DNA of 64,000 nt, taken from the NCBI RefSeq assembly GCF_001949145.1, contig NW_019091640.1, positions 70,199 through 134,198 of the forward strand, written 5' to 3'. The notes under the pieces are model-generated. The model was not told the origin of the DNA. It made no database searches and saw only the letters and a program-made list of their open reading frames with translations. A program made the position numbers and the translations under genes. The first letter of the stretch is position 1; each line of letters begins with the position of its first letter. This document shows, in pieces, positions 36,266 to 51,200 of this stretch. Origin of the DNA: Acanthaster planci (Eukaryota > Echinodermata > Asteroidea > Valvatida > Acanthasteridae).

Positions 36266-39200
36266 GTGGGTCCTCATTCATATATATATACAAGTACAGT
36301 ACATTGTAAATAGAACTGTTACAATAATAAAATAAAATTAGAATTCAGCACATCTTTGCTACCTGATAAAAAAGTTTTAGAAAGTTACAATAAATATGAT
36401 AATCATGACAAAGCACATTTCACATCATTACACGTGTAGTTGAGGTATGTGTACATAAAAAAATTTTAATGCACCTGTGCATTTCTGTGAGAGCGCCAAT
36501 TTACAGCTTTTCTGGGTTGTCAGTGTGGCTGTGGCACAATGATGTTGATAGTTCTAATGAATTAGCAATAATTAGCTCCAATGTATGTGTACTGTTTGTG
36601 TACAAATACATGCCAGCTTAGTAGTATAGGGCATGTACTTTAAATAACAGGAGCGAAGTCCAATTCATTTGAAGTCCTTCCCAAAAGGGAACACGAAAAA
36701 GATTTACAAAATGAAGTAAGAAGAGTGTACATGTAAATGTACATGTATGATATACACTCTGAGATGAACATACATGTACATGTACTCTCTTTCCGTACAT
36801 GTATATTCATGAAGGTTGGACTGCCTCTAAAGTTGAGCGTGATGATACAGATTATTAATGTGCAACTACCAAATCCATTATCACTCCACCTTTCAAGCAC
36901 ACAGGTGCCTGCACTTTGCATGCCCTATGGAACTATCAGTATTCTGGTACGTGCATGTATTGCTGCAAGTGTAAGATTGCCACAATAACTGTGGCGTTGT
37001 GTTAAAAGTAAGCTCCCCTGTCGGTACAGACTTGGTACTTGTACATGTACCTTTGAATCCCAGGAGTGGTGGTATCAGTTGTTGGCCATATGGAAAAAAA
37101 GTTAAGGTCATGCAGGGACAATGGCAACTCTTGGTCTGTATAATGTGGGGTTGCTAGGAGACAACAAACATTGGTGGAGATGCGTGCCCAGCAATTTGAT
37201 GCTTGCATGCGCTACTGTACATGTACTGACCGGTTTTGTATTATATTTATTGATTGTCGGACTTACGTATGATATGATGAAGGTTGATGAGTATAGTGAA
37301 GAGTCGACCTTTCTAGGTAGCAACCAATGAAGACACATGTACATTACATATATGATAGAGTGTAATTGATCAAGGTGACCCATTGCCTGGAAAAATTGCT
37401 CTTGCACTCAGAATAAGTTGCTTTCGAGTGTTCTCAGACATAATTGTTGACTGTACACAGTATTATCTGTGCTTCTGTAATATTCTCATGTTGTACAAAC
37501 AAGTACAAATTATCTCTTGCAATTACATGTATGTACATGTAGGATATGAATCAGCATATTATCAAAAGCCGAAGTCGAAGCTACATGTATAATCATTTTT
37601 GCTTTTCCACTCACTGTTTTGATGCAGTGCTGAATTCGATTTTTTTTTCCTCACGCTGTTCTCAGGATTATGGCCAGAGTTTGTAATTTTGTAAATATTT
37701 GCCGTCTTTCATGTAACGTGCTTCAGTACATGTACATGTCTGAAAGTTTGTCGACTGTGTACAGTAGACATACATACACCAGGGCTGAATTTATTTAGTT
37801 TCACATGTAATACACAAACTTCTGCATCTCAAATGTTATCACTGGAGACCTATTTTTCTATTGAATGCTAACTCTTTGTACTTGTACACCTGTAAACACC
37901 AATTAGGATATAAAGACTCATGTTGTAGCAAAGAGGTTGAATTTGAGCTGTTGTAGGATACATTTGTTTTGTGTGAATCTGATTGTAAATGTGACATGTT
38001 ATGTGTAAACGGCAAACTTGTAGTAAGTTTATAATCTTAAAGGCAAGCTGTAAAAGCCCTGTCCACGTACCGGTATTGACAAAATTTTGAAAACTATTTT
38101 CAGCATCCTGATAATACTTTTCCCAAATGCAGTGTACCAGTAGTTATCTGCAAGAATTGGGAACCTTTAACAACCTTAGGAGAGCTTTTGGTCAATTATT
38201 GGCTCCACACTTGAATGTTCAGCTGAATTTTAAGTCGGAGTTCTTTAGCACAGGGCCTCTCACCCTGGCAGGCGAGAGAAAAATGCCCAGGGCGATCCTT
38301 TGCATTATTTTGGCAAAGCCTTTTACGTGAATGATCAGTTAAATTGGATTCAGCAGTAGAGCCTTCTGTGTGTGCACCAGGGACCCCACAGTATGCAGCT
38401 GTACACACTAAAGTCTTTGGATGTACCGACCGGTACCCACACACTACAGTTTGGTGTGTATAAAACTGTGTAGCATAGCAACCACCAACTGTCTTGAGCT
38501 GAATGTCTTTCTGTTTTAAATTATCCCTGCGTGGAAAATGTGTCATCTTAATTGCACGGCCTTGAATTTGGCTTTGAAAAATTAACATCTGAATCCAACA
38601 ACCGGAACGGTACATGTACAAAACTGTGAGGGGAGGGAAATTATACATGTATGTACATGTACATGTAACTTGTAGTGTCTAATATCATGTACTGTACATC
38701 CTATACATGTACGTACGCTACAGTGTACCTGGATCTGGCATTTTATTTTTTTTTCGCTGTAAATAAAAAAAAATGAAGGGGGGGGGGGAAAACTGACAAA
38801 ATGGATCCCCAGTATGTCCTCGGAGCACAGTCTGATCGCCGTTGCCAACATGTATTTGCTTTTCATAGCTGAGCAAATCATATTCTGTAGCATGTGTTTG
38901 TTCGTCCAGCATGCATCTATTGTTGGTTGGACTTGTGCATCAGTCAGTCCTATGTGTACGTGCACTGTAGCTGAGAAATCGTTTGGGCAAGTGCAACCAC
39001 ACTATTTGCATACATGTACAGGTACACACGTACCGAGACTTGCGGCGTGTCATCCAAATTCTTGTAAATGCTTATCCCACTTTCTTGTACACCATTCTTC
39101 TGGTACATGTATGCTTTTAAGTAGTTCAAAAACAGATATCAAAGCAATTTATCACTGNNNNNNNNNNNNNNNNNNNNNNNNNNNNNNNNNNNNNNNNNNN

Positions 39201-42200
39201 NNNNNNNNNNNNNNNNNNNNNNNNNNNNNNNNNNNNNNNNNNNNNNNNNNNNNNNNNNNNNNNNNNNNNNNNNNNNNNNNNNNNNNNNNNNNNNNNNNNN
39301 NNNNNNNNNNNNNNNNNNNNNNNNNNNNNNNNNNNNNNNNNNNNNNNNNNNNNNNNNNNNNNNNNNNNNNNNNNNNNNNNNGATGTATTTTTTTTTACAT
39401 GTATGTATGTATGTATGTATGTATGTATGTATTTACATGTATTCCAAGTTTACACTCTTTCAGTTGGTTTGCAGCTGGTGTCAATTTTAAAATGTTTTTA
39501 ATCGTGGACAAAACTAAAATATTTTGGAATAGATTTGACAAAATAAATCATACTTTATATAGTAGAAATATATATATTTTTTTAAGCCTTTACCCCCTGT
39601 GAATTGCACATACAACAAAAATCCATGAACGTGCATGTACGTACGTGCTCACTGCGCATTATAAATGTTTGATGTGTCTGTTTTCAGTTCGCTTGACTGG
39701 AATTACGCTGGCTGATGACGCTATATCGCCACTGCACTCCAGGAATTTATTAAAGAAAATAAAACCTTTCTCTTGCTGGAGGCAGCAATTAGATGTAATC
39801 AGAGAACTAACTCTGTGTGCTTCTTTTTTTTAATTCTACCCTTGGAGATTATAAACTTCAGAATTGACTTGAGAGTGTGGGCTGTTCTTCTTAGGTTTCA
39901 AATTACAGTTGCTCGTAGCATTATTTCCTAAAATCTACATGGTCTTTGTGGGGCTGTTTTTGTCTGTCTGGTGTGCAGAAATTTGTTGCATTTCTGCTGA
40001 TTGGCAGGATGATCTGAGAGAAAACAAAATTGGACATATCACACTTTATTATTTTCCAGTTCACTCTTTCAAAATGACACTACAGGAGTAAAAAGAAATT
40101 GTTTTCTAGGAAATGACTGCACATAAAATGTTTATAAGTAAAGAAATACATGCATATTAACAATGAGTTACGTTATCACTAAATGGCACAACTAATTTGA
40201 AAAGTCATTCATAGTTTGAACTCTGTGATCTTAAATTTCTTCAGGAAAAAAGCAGTATTGAAATGTTTCAGGATGAAATATTTTTCCAAATACCAAACAC
40301 AGTTTTGCATGTTGTAAACAATTTTCACCAAAACATTTAGTAAGCCATTTTAAGACATGTTAATATTGTCATTTCTGGCTATAGTCAAGTGAAGTACATT
40401 CTTCAGTAAATGATAAGTTGGATTTTCCAACAGAAATTGTTTGCCCTGATGCATAACCAAGAGGCTTGTTTTGTTGAGTGCATCACACCATAGCTTGTTT
40501 GATTAAATGTTTCACTTTTTACTTGCAGTTGGACCGTGATCTCAATGAGTTCAAGCTCCATGCAATTATGTCAGAGCACAAGAAGACAGTCACCGCCATA
40601 CGCTGGCATCCCACTAATCCCGACCTCTTCGCCAGCGCTGGTTGTGATTGCCGTCTCTATCTTTGGGATGTGGCGCGCCAGTGCACGGTGGCCACAATGG
40701 AGTACACCAAGTGCATGCCCAAGTGCCTGGATTGGTGCCTGCTGGAGTGTGAGGTGCTGACCTTCATCCAGGGCCGGGGCCCGCTCATGATGTGGCAGTT
40801 TCACCAGGGGGCAGAGCTTTCCCCCCACCGTGAGGCCCAGGGCTTTGCCTCAGATGTGTGCAAGTTTCGCTGGCACCACAAGAACATCGGAAAGGCTGTG
40901 TTTGGCCATGCAGATGGTAGCCTGTCATTTCTATATGCTGGTAAGTACACCAGCTTTCCTTCCTTGTTTTCAACCTTTTGTTCGTGTCTGTAAACTTGAG
41001 TTTTTTACTTTCCATCAATCAGTAGTCATTCACGCCCCAAGGACAATAACAGGCTGAACAGTTGATGCAAATAAAGTACATTGTAAGCTTGGAAAGTTTG
41101 TAATGACCTATATGTATAGAAATGATTTCATTCATCATCTTAGAATAGCAGGTTTTCTTCATCCTACAGTTTTGATGCAATTACAGAAACAAATCACAGC
41201 ATGCTCAAATCAAATAAACTTTTTACAAGATTGCCCCATTTAAAATTTGCATTGCTCAGGTTGATAAATCACAACCACATGTAATGGGTGTGTGTTTGTA
41301 ATGTTTCTGCACAGAAATACTGCCATTCAGATTCAAAGAGGCTGGACTCAGTATTATTCTTGGATATTATCTTTGAATTTTCCTTCTATAGGTGGTAAAA
41401 TATACAGGCATGTTGTGAAGTTGGAGTCAACCAACAGTTCAGAGGAAGATGACCCCGTGATTGATTTGGAGTGGGATCCCTTGTCAGATGACTACCTCCT
41501 GGTGGCCAATCGCCACCTCGGCGTGCGGCTGATCGACGGCACCTCGCGGGTGGCATTCATGAAGTTTGAGCTGCCAAGTGCCATGGCAACGGTCAAGACT
41601 CTGGCGTGGGTGCCTTCTGCACCGGGCATGTTCGTAACGGGAGGTGTGCAGTTACCGGCCAGAATTTCATGCAACTTATATTACTAATGGCTGGTTCTCA
41701 TCTAATAAGCCATTTGCGAGTTAAATTTGAATAAAGTCTGGTACACTGAGTTCTTTAAATTCACGTGAACATAACAATTTGAATTCTCCATACTAAAACC
41801 ATTGTTATTATACCTCGTAAAATTTGGGGCAAGCTGTTCCTTAGTGACATAAGAGACGCCTTGCAACAATTCACTGTTCTCAATGGATGATAATGGCACA
41901 AAGGAACCAGCCCATTCCAGAGATGGTGGTCGCTATGCAAAAGCTTGCCCCGAATCACAAGGTAAAGCAACGGTGTCTTTAGTCTGGGGAATTCAAATTG
42001 TTATGTTTCTGTGCAATCAGGTAACACAGTGTACCAGATTTTATTCAAATTTCACTCGCATGTTGCTTATTGCCCATCCTGAAAAGGTTGAAGCTTGACC
42101 CGCATGTGCTTGCATCTATCATGTACGGCATATCTTTGCGGGGGACGTCCCCCTCGATTAGAAATTTTGAAATGTTTCCAGGCTCTGTTCAAGAGCCACA

Positions 42201-45200
42201 GATCATTTGCTTTCATTGCCCCCTTTAAAAAATGTGTTCAACGCTGGATGCCCCCCTCCCCTCCCTGCGAGAAATATCTTAGTTATGTCACTGCTTGTGC
42301 TGTCTTTAAAGATTGATCACCTAACGTGTCACTTTTCTTTCTTTCTCCAATCAGATACAAGTTCAGGAGTTCTCCGACTATGGGGTGTCTCAAAATCGAC
42401 GCCCATCCTGAGCCTCGGTCTCAAGAAGATGGGCTTCCACGCCCTCAAAGTGTTCAGCACCTCCCCCAGCGTCGCCTCCACCAAGCAGTCGGACACCCCC
42501 CTCCACCGGGACATTTCCTCCACCAGCCAGGCCTCCCCGCCGCCCAGTGCAAACACCCTGAACTCATACCGGTTGCCGCCAGGCCATGCAGTCTGTACAT
42601 TCCTGGACGGGGGTGTAGGGCTGTACGACTTCGGGAAGAGGAGGTGGGATTTTCTCAGGGAGCTGGTAAGGGAACTGCTGCCACTTTGTCGGAGGATCTT
42701 CAAAATTGCAATTCATCAAACAGTTTATTACCATTTTTACAAAGTAGCAGGGAGGATGTTGTAATAATGGAATACTCAATTAGCATTATATTACTAGATG
42801 GTCATATGTATACATAAATGTACCGTACATGTAGCTGCTTCATAGGTACTGTGCTTCATCCAAGGCCGCATGTTGAAATGTGCTATTCAGTCAATAAGAA
42901 TACGCTTCATCAGACAGGGAGTAAACCTTTGCATAATGCGGTTATTTCAAGATGGATAAACATTAACCATTGATCGTTTGTACAAGCAATATTCTCTTAC
43001 AACCAGGAGTATTGAGAGTGGCACACAAATGCCGCCATTGAGACTGTCGTCTCCTGCGCCAGTCAGACATTATTTTAATAGGTGCGTTCAAAATAATTTC
43101 TGGTGAAGTTCGCCAGCGGATATCGCTCATTTATTGATGGAATTTTATAACGTTTTTCATTGTGTTTCCTCTTTAGGGTCATGTTGAAACTATCTTTGAT
43201 TGCAAGTTCAAACCGGATGATGCCAATCTCATTGCCACTGCATCATTTGATGGTACCATGAAAGTGTGGGACATCAACACACTCACTGCTGTCCAAACAT
43301 CACCTGGGAATGAAGGGGTCATCTATTGCTTATCGTGGGCACCAGGTAAGGTCGTAGCTCAAGAAGCTAGCGTCAAAGGTCACAGTTTTTTTGTTGGTAA
43401 TTTTTCTAATCCCTACAAAAAAATCTGCTCTTAAAAATATTGAAAATGTATAGTAATTGCCTTTTGGTTTACTTGACTGTTCAGGAAAGGAAATTGAATT
43501 ATGAGCTTATTAAGATATTTCCTTTTTTCAGCTGATCTGAACTGTATTGTGGCAGCAACTTCTAAAAATGGAGCCTTCATTTGGGACCTGACAAGAGGGC
43601 GCATTATTAAGAGATTCTTGGAGGTTGGTAAAAAAACTTCTAATCCAAGAAAATATATAACGTTTTTTTCCCTCTGATTGTTATGTTCATATTTCAGAAC
43701 TTTGTAAAATGTCAACACTCTCCTGGGTTCTAGTCTTTTGCTTGAATTGAGAAAACAAATTTAATTTGTGCACCCTGCCAATTTGTCAAAGTTTTTTCAT
43801 TCTTTTTACGTCGAAAGACCCGTTAGGGCAAAGATCAAAACTATTTCTCCCATTCCAACAGGCTCAGCCGCCTTCCTCCCATTCTGCACGGGGATTAAAT
43901 AAATCCAACAATAGGCCTGTTCTCCCACAGTAAAACCTCCCAGCTTAGGCGAGCGCCAAGGGAAGGACTAGAGTTCATTAGAAGCTCCATTCTGTGTGTC
44001 CTTTGTGATGTTAATTACCCATCCCCTCCGGTGAGCATGCACGTCTGCAATAGCAGAAGTGTGCAAAACATGGCAAGTTATGACACATACATAGCATGTA
44101 CAAGGCTGGTGAAAGCATACGCCAACGACTGCAATAGCAGAAGTGTGCAAAACATGGCAAGTTATGACACATACATAGCATGTACAAGGCTGGTGAAAGC
44201 ATACACCAACGTCTGCAATAGCAGAAGTGTGCAAAACATGGCAAGTTTTGACACATACATAGCATGTACAAGGCTGGTGAAAGCATACGCCAACACAAAA
44301 TTTTATGTGCAGGGCAATTTTTCGTTTTTGTACACAGTTCAACTCTGGCAAATTCCACAGTGAAGGCCTCATGATATCAGATTCACATGGTGTATAAACA
44401 TGTCTTGCAACTATGGGAAAGTGGAATATGGCACCGTAATAAGTTTCAGAAAGTAAGCAGCGGCTTATGTGTTGAATCTGACATGTCCCTGCAGCTTATA
44501 CCAACGATCCTACAGCACTGCGAACCTAAATGCTCTAAATCAGTCTAAAGTGAAAAATTCAGTATTGTAACCGCGTCTTGTGTACCGTACCACCAAAACT
44601 GTGCACTTTTTGTGACAATTCTTTCGTGTTCGTTTCTTTCGGCGCACACTGCAGAGAGACTCACAGAGCACCTTGCCTTGCTCTCATGCTTGGCTTGGGC
44701 CAGCCAGCCCAGGGATTTCCTGTTTGGCCACATGATCATTCCTTTTTAATTGCTTGAGGGCACACCATTTTGCATTTCAAAATGTTTGAGCATAACAATA
44801 TATCATCATAAAATATTTGTGTATTTCTGTTTGGCTTTTTGTTCCCTCGCCTTTCCTTTTTTACACTTTTTAAAATTTGAGCGAGATTTAGCATGCTCAT
44901 TCCCAGCACCGCCACGGGAATGCATGTCCATTATACACATGGGCTGTGATTGGACAGTCAGCATGTGAGGGGCTTGTGAGGGCAGGCAGCAGCCAGTGTA
45001 GCCGCGGCACGCACAAAGCTTCCCTCAGTTTGGTCACATAGCCACTAGAAAGAACCAACGATTGGACTGCAGGTGGGCCGCGGTAGCAATCAGGCGTGCT
45101 TGAAAGCCAGGAGTCAGAGGCAGCATGTTTGGAGAATTGAAAATGTGAACATCTCATAATTCGCAAAGGTTGTCTCATGGTACCTTGTTTTCATTTTGCT

Positions 45201-48200
45201 TAGTCTCAAATGTCCCCACCTTTTTTACGAATTCTTGCTACGATCATTTTACAAGCGTGGGGTAGTGCATGTAGTTCTTTCCAGCCATTTGAAGAAGTTT
45301 CTTCCGTGATGCTTCCAGATCATGTGCAGATAAATTTTGCAGTTTAAAGAATAATCACTGCATTTGATACAACAATGACAGAATGTCAAAGAATTTGTGT
45401 GCCTAACTAGGCCTCATTAACATCGCATTGTGTAGCCTGCACGTGCTGGCCTGGCCCAGCTACACAACGCATTTACAGCATTATTCGAGCAGCCTCCTTT
45501 AGCGATCGCAAGCCTACAGTAAAAGGGTCAGCGTTGATTGTGCGTTCTTTCCAACCAATTACATGTAATTGTTTCACATCGAAAAGTGTGTTTATTATTT
45601 TTAACAAACAATTATCATAAAGTCAAATTTAGTGAAGTCATGGCAAGTTGAAAATCCTGTTCCTTCAAGTCAAGTCCGAAGTCATTTTTTCCAAGTCAAG
45701 TCTCAAGTAAACATCGAAAAACAAAAAATAGTTACTCAAGTCTGAATCACCAACTCGAGTCAACACCAAAAAATCCATCAAATTCAATTTGAGAACAAGT
45801 TTCACAATAAATGCACATGCAACTCTACTTTCTAGACTTTTTGATTTTGTTGATCGTGAGTAAGGTAAAAATCTCAACTCATCTGCCAACTACATGTATA
45901 CATCATCTGCGAGAGATAAAGGCCTATCGTAACCATTTTCCAAGACTCCCTTGGGCCCGCGTTTCTTTAATGGGATATTAAATGTGAGGTTCCCATTCCC
46001 CGTCATCATTCGCCACACAAATCTATTGTATTATAATCAGCAGGGTATCAAGCATGACTGTTTCTTTGAGCTATTGTTATGCAGTTTCGGGCATGATCCT
46101 GCATTCTGAACAGGGTCGGTGCGAAAACAGGATTATGGGGGATTTAGAACAATGGGCCCATTCCTCCTGTGCGCTCACATCGGAATGGGTAAAATGCTTT
46201 TGATCCTTGCCTTTATATCATCTTTGTAATATTGTTAAACTTTCTTGAATTTCAGCACGGTAAAAACAGCGTGTACTCAGTGGCATGGAACCAGAAAGAC
46301 CCCAAGAGAATAGCTTCATGTGGAGGGGACCACTATTGGTAGGTTTACTGGATGTTTCTCTGTTTGTCTCTCTATTATATATCAGTTCTTGATGTAGGGT
46401 TACCACTTAAGTCTTCCTTACCATTGTTCAACAACGTTAATTTCTTTATGACATTGGTTGTTACCAAAAGAAATTTGTTTTGAACTCAAATCGGCTTGAA
46501 GTAGGAACCAGCCATAGTTCTGTATTTTACGTTTTACCTGCTCATTTCTGTTTAGAATTCTGTAATGCTGATTTCTAATGTTTGAATTTGAGTACGATCA
46601 GCATATCAGTGAGTCTCGAGTATGATACCGTCGAATGAGCTGATATCTTCCTTTACATTCTTTCACCTTGGAGGAGGATTGAGTTCCTGCAGCAGTGGAA
46701 AAAGTGAATGTCAGTGTGGGGCAGTAGGCCATGATTTTGTTTAAATTGTAATCGTACTCTTGCTCTGTCTATCAGATAGGGACCCTGCACCACACTTTCA
46801 AAGTCTATAATGGAGAGACCAGGAAGTATGACATAAATATCCTCAAGACTCATTATGTACGGTCTGCTTGACATTTTTGTTGACAGTACTTGCTTTGTAT
46901 TTCCTAGCATTGTCCGGGAGGCTGATGGCAAGTTGCTACAGAAGTACAGACATCCAGCATCTGTGTTTGGCTGCGACTGGAGCCCGAACAACAAGTCAGT
47001 CTATACTCGGATTCACTTGAGCAATCTTTGGGTAGTCTCAAAAGTGTAACACGCCACACTGGAGCCTGCAAAACATGGCTGAGTGCCAAAAACGTTTAGT
47101 CACAAAGTTGAGTGGTACAGTACACATTGCGTGGCAGTGGTCCGTTGACTAGACCAATATAGTCTGGGACTTACAGGCTAGATTTTCTTCAAGCTGATAC
47201 ATGGTTTCCTGATACTGACAGGCCTATTCTTTCTGTCTAAAAGAACATCTTTGTCCAACAAGTTTTCCATCAGAGACATTATTGTGATATCGAACATGTA
47301 TCCCATTTCTAGAGACATGATCGCCACCGGGTGTGACGATGGCAAAGTCCGGGTCTTCTACATTGCCACGGCAACGGATCAACCCTTAAAGGCGTTTCTA
47401 GGCCATGTGGCCAAAGTGTTCAATGTGAAGTGGTCGCCACTAAGAGAGGGTATTCTGTGCAGTGGATCAGATGATGGGTAAAGATTGTAGTCTTATTTGA
47501 AGTTCCTCTCGTAATCTGTGGTTCTGTAATGGGAAAGGGATTTAAGGTCTGAAATTATACTTGAATAACTTTTGTGACTTGTTGTCTGCTTTATATAGCT
47601 TGACCACTCTTCAACCCTTGCTCAATGGGTGTAACTTTCTTCTTGCTACCAAGGTAGCCATTAACCTCCATTTGGATTGGACGGAAGCTTAGTTATAAAG
47701 ATTTAAAATGGAAGGGTTTGAATGTACACGATAGAAAGGGAAAGGGGTGCTAATTTGAATATTGCAGGACTGCTTAAATTGCAGTATTGTCATTTCTTGG
47801 AATGGACATACTCACTGGGGCTGTTGTCACGTTCAGCACAGGTCCAATCACAAGTCCTTTCATAAGTCAGTCCCAAAACCCCCTCGCAAGGAACAGAATT
47901 ACATTTAGTAATGGTAAAGAATGATTTTGTCGCAGTACATTTAAATAGCTTTTGACTTGATGTAAGACTGCATTACTTGCGATGGACTTGTAGGGACTTT
48001 TGATGGACTTGTTTCGGCTTTCAGAAAACTATAGAAGCATTGTGGATTATCAAGAAAATTAAGAATGAAGACCTTAGTGCACAGTTGCCCTTGATGTCTC
48101 TTATTTTTGTTTCATGTCAGGACGATACGGGTTTGGGATTACACTCAGGACAGCTGCATCATAGTTCTGGAGGGACACAGGGCACCAGTCAGAGGCCTGC

Positions 48201-51200
48201 TCTGGAACCCAGAGGTCCCTTACTTATTAATATCAGGAAGCTGGGATTACACCATCAGAGTCTGGGATACAAGGTGGGTGCCAGACTACTGATTGCTATA
48301 CCGGATTGTATTATTGAAAAGATGGACTTAAGTACATTCACCCTAACCAATGAAGGCTTTTCCTTTTCTTTACTTTTATCACAATCACATGTCAGGATGC
48401 AAGAATTGGTTGGGTTAATATAATAAAGTGATAACTTAGCAGTTCCAGATTATACATGTTGACCGTCATTCTCTGTTTTCTCTCCGAAGGGACGGAGCCT
48501 GCCTTGACAACATCTTAGACCATGGTGCTGACGTCTACGGCCTGACATCCCACCCCAACCAGCCATTTGTTCTGGCATCTTGCTCGCGAGACTCCACCCT
48601 GAGGATTTGGTCCCTGGCCCCACTGGTCACTACGCTGCAGCTCAGCATCATCGCCAGGAGACCACTGGAGGAGATCATCGGCACAGCAGGTAGGCATAGT
48701 AGGCACAGAGGAGAAATTCCTTGCAAAACGAGCAGTGCAAAATCCAGACTGCATTGTTGTGTATATTTTTATACCCCTGTAGCAAAGCTAGAACATCATG
48801 ATGATAAAAACAATAAAGATGGTGTTTTCTAGGGATAGTGATGGCGTTCGTGATCACAAATTGCAGTTGTGGGTTTAGGCATGGGCTTGGCCGGGCATTT
48901 TACGTTCGTCAACACATTGTTCTTGTTTCATAGATACCTTTCCGATAATCAATTTATGAAAAGCTTACAGTGTGAAAATTGAAATTGGGCACATTCCTTA
49001 AACACTTAATAAGATTTGATTGGAGAGCATCTTGGAACTTTTTTGTTCTGTTTTCTTTTGAAATGTTACTGTACGCCTGCTTTGAACTGTGTTGAGTTTG
49101 GTGTGTTTGTTGAACTGTAACATCTGTAGGTCAAGCATCTGAGAACTGCAAGACCTTAGAGTGGACTCTTGAGGAATTTTCGTTAGTTTAGTTTTCTTAA
49201 TTCCCTCAAAAATCAAAAAAATTGATTTTTTTTTTAGTTTTGAAAAGTAGATAACTTTATTTTTTGTTAGATTTCTTCACCTGAATTGCTTTTTGCTCTT
49301 GGTCTCTTTTAATGAGAGCCATCAAAGGTAATTTTTTAAATGCCTCTTTAAGCCTGCTAGCAGATTTTATGTCATGATCTGGGTTTTTTTCTAGAGCATT
49401 CCATGGCAATGAATACATCAACGGTCATGGCGGGCCGCATGTCACGGGAACTCAAGCAGAAGTTAGAGCAGTACAGGGGAGATCTTGACAACAGCATGGC
49501 CTTACGCTGGTTCTCACATCTTTTCTCAGTGAGTCATTTTTTTTAGTTAGTCAGATTTTGAAAGTTTTCTGAAATTGAAGTTTTCAAATGTTAGCTGTAC
49601 ACATGTACATTGTTTTCCATGCTACTACAAATGTGTTTATTGGTTTTATGAGTTTTGGTTCACAATGTCATCTTGGATTAACTTCATCTGACCGCAGCAT
49701 GCTCACAAGTACTGTAGCTAGGTAGGGAGGATGTTTACCCTAGTTTTCTAAGGATTATGGGCTCTAGTCCCACTGAAGCAAGCCTGTTGAATTTTCTCCA
49801 AAGCCCTTAGCATGTAGTATACATACATGTACATCTAGGTTGCATGTCACTGCTTTACGGGGCAAAACCATGAATTAAACAAAATACTTCACCCCAAATC
49901 AATAATTTTATCAGATGTGATCCACCATTCCAAAAGCAGACTTCCAAATTCTGTGGAATAAAATGTCTGAAAAATTTCACCAGTTTAAAATATACACATG
50001 GACAATGCTCCACAACACTCGTTGCCCTTATTATAAAACTGCCCAGCTTTTTCCTTGCAATCTTTTTTTATTTTGATAATTTCGACGTATGGATGTCAAC
50101 AGTGGGAGAGAGATATATTGTCAAATGTCAAGATTACTTCAGTGTGGTTTTGGGGAAGCATTTAGTCAGAAATAAGCTGAAGAGGTTTTACCTGCCTGAT
50201 TAGTTTGACACACTGATGCCATGGTTTGGTTTGCTGCAACTCTGAGTGATAAAATGCCAGAATGAAGACAATGTATGTCTGAAAAAAATCAATCCCAACC
50301 AAGTCCTACCTCTTGCAGTGTGTATAAAGGCTTAACATACCCTAGAGGGATAAATGGTTCCAAGAATGCTAAGTGACAAAGAGGTTGGGCTCGTAACAAG
50401 TTGAGAGCATTTTTCCTGTTTCATTCTGGCCACAGCCGCCCGGGGGTTCCCGAATCTTGTGGGAGTTGGTGTCTATCCTCAACGGTCAAGATGACAGCCT
50501 GCTGCCTGATGACTACAGCAAAGGAATCATGCATGCAAAGCACCTGGTCAAATTTAAAGCCGTGAGTCGCTCTAAATCTTTGGAATGCCATTTTTAGGTG
50601 AAAAATGCTGACACACGATTAGCCACCACTATTTAAGAGGAAGTTTAGGGCAGAGTTGGATCGGCAGCCATTTTACGACCACTATTCAGGATCAGAAATA
50701 TCATGTCTTGAGTACAAGGCAGAATTGACCAGTTGTTGACTAACTGATGGAACTAGATATAAAATGAATCCCACTACATGCTTACGTTTGTTTGACTTTG
50801 CACTTACCTTTTGCCTTCAACCTTTCTGCAGTGGTGTGATTTCTCCCTGCCTTTCTCACCCCAAAATTGTTGATTTTTTTTTAGAGATTTAGTTAATCAT
50901 GTTTTGCCTCATTTTAGCACTTTGCAAACAAAAAGTCCAAGTGCAACATTGACTGAGGCATTGTCATGTGAGAAAACTTGTGTCTTTTTAGGTAAAAAGA
51001 CCTGAAAAGTCTCTGTACTTTGTTGTCATCTGTGCAACCCCTCTACTGGATTTTATGTGGATTCTTCTACCTCCCCTAATCTCATCCCTGTCTCCCGTGG
51101 CCCACAGTCAGAAGCCCAGGAGTTAGAGATGGCCAGGATGGCACGGCCTTGCTCCACGATGACCAGTGCCAAGGGACGGGAGGAGAAACTGCGAGAGGCT

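Larger units (their letters stand above)
36266..40528. other. WDR17 intron 1
   Basis: 4263 bases between the first two coding exons, with TACATG microsatellites (36730-36800, 37200-37230, 38640-38720), the gap and the (ATGT)n run. No internal exon or element was recognised; 39440-40520 is plain AT-rich intron. Confidence 0.8.

Noticed and set aside
38814-39602. 262-codon ORF across N gap
   Set aside because: It is long only because N codons are read through; both flanks are WDR17 intron 1 and microsatellite.
43968-44372. Cysteine-rich repeat ORFs on both strands
   Set aside because: Translation of the 84-bp tandem repeat within a WDR17 intron.
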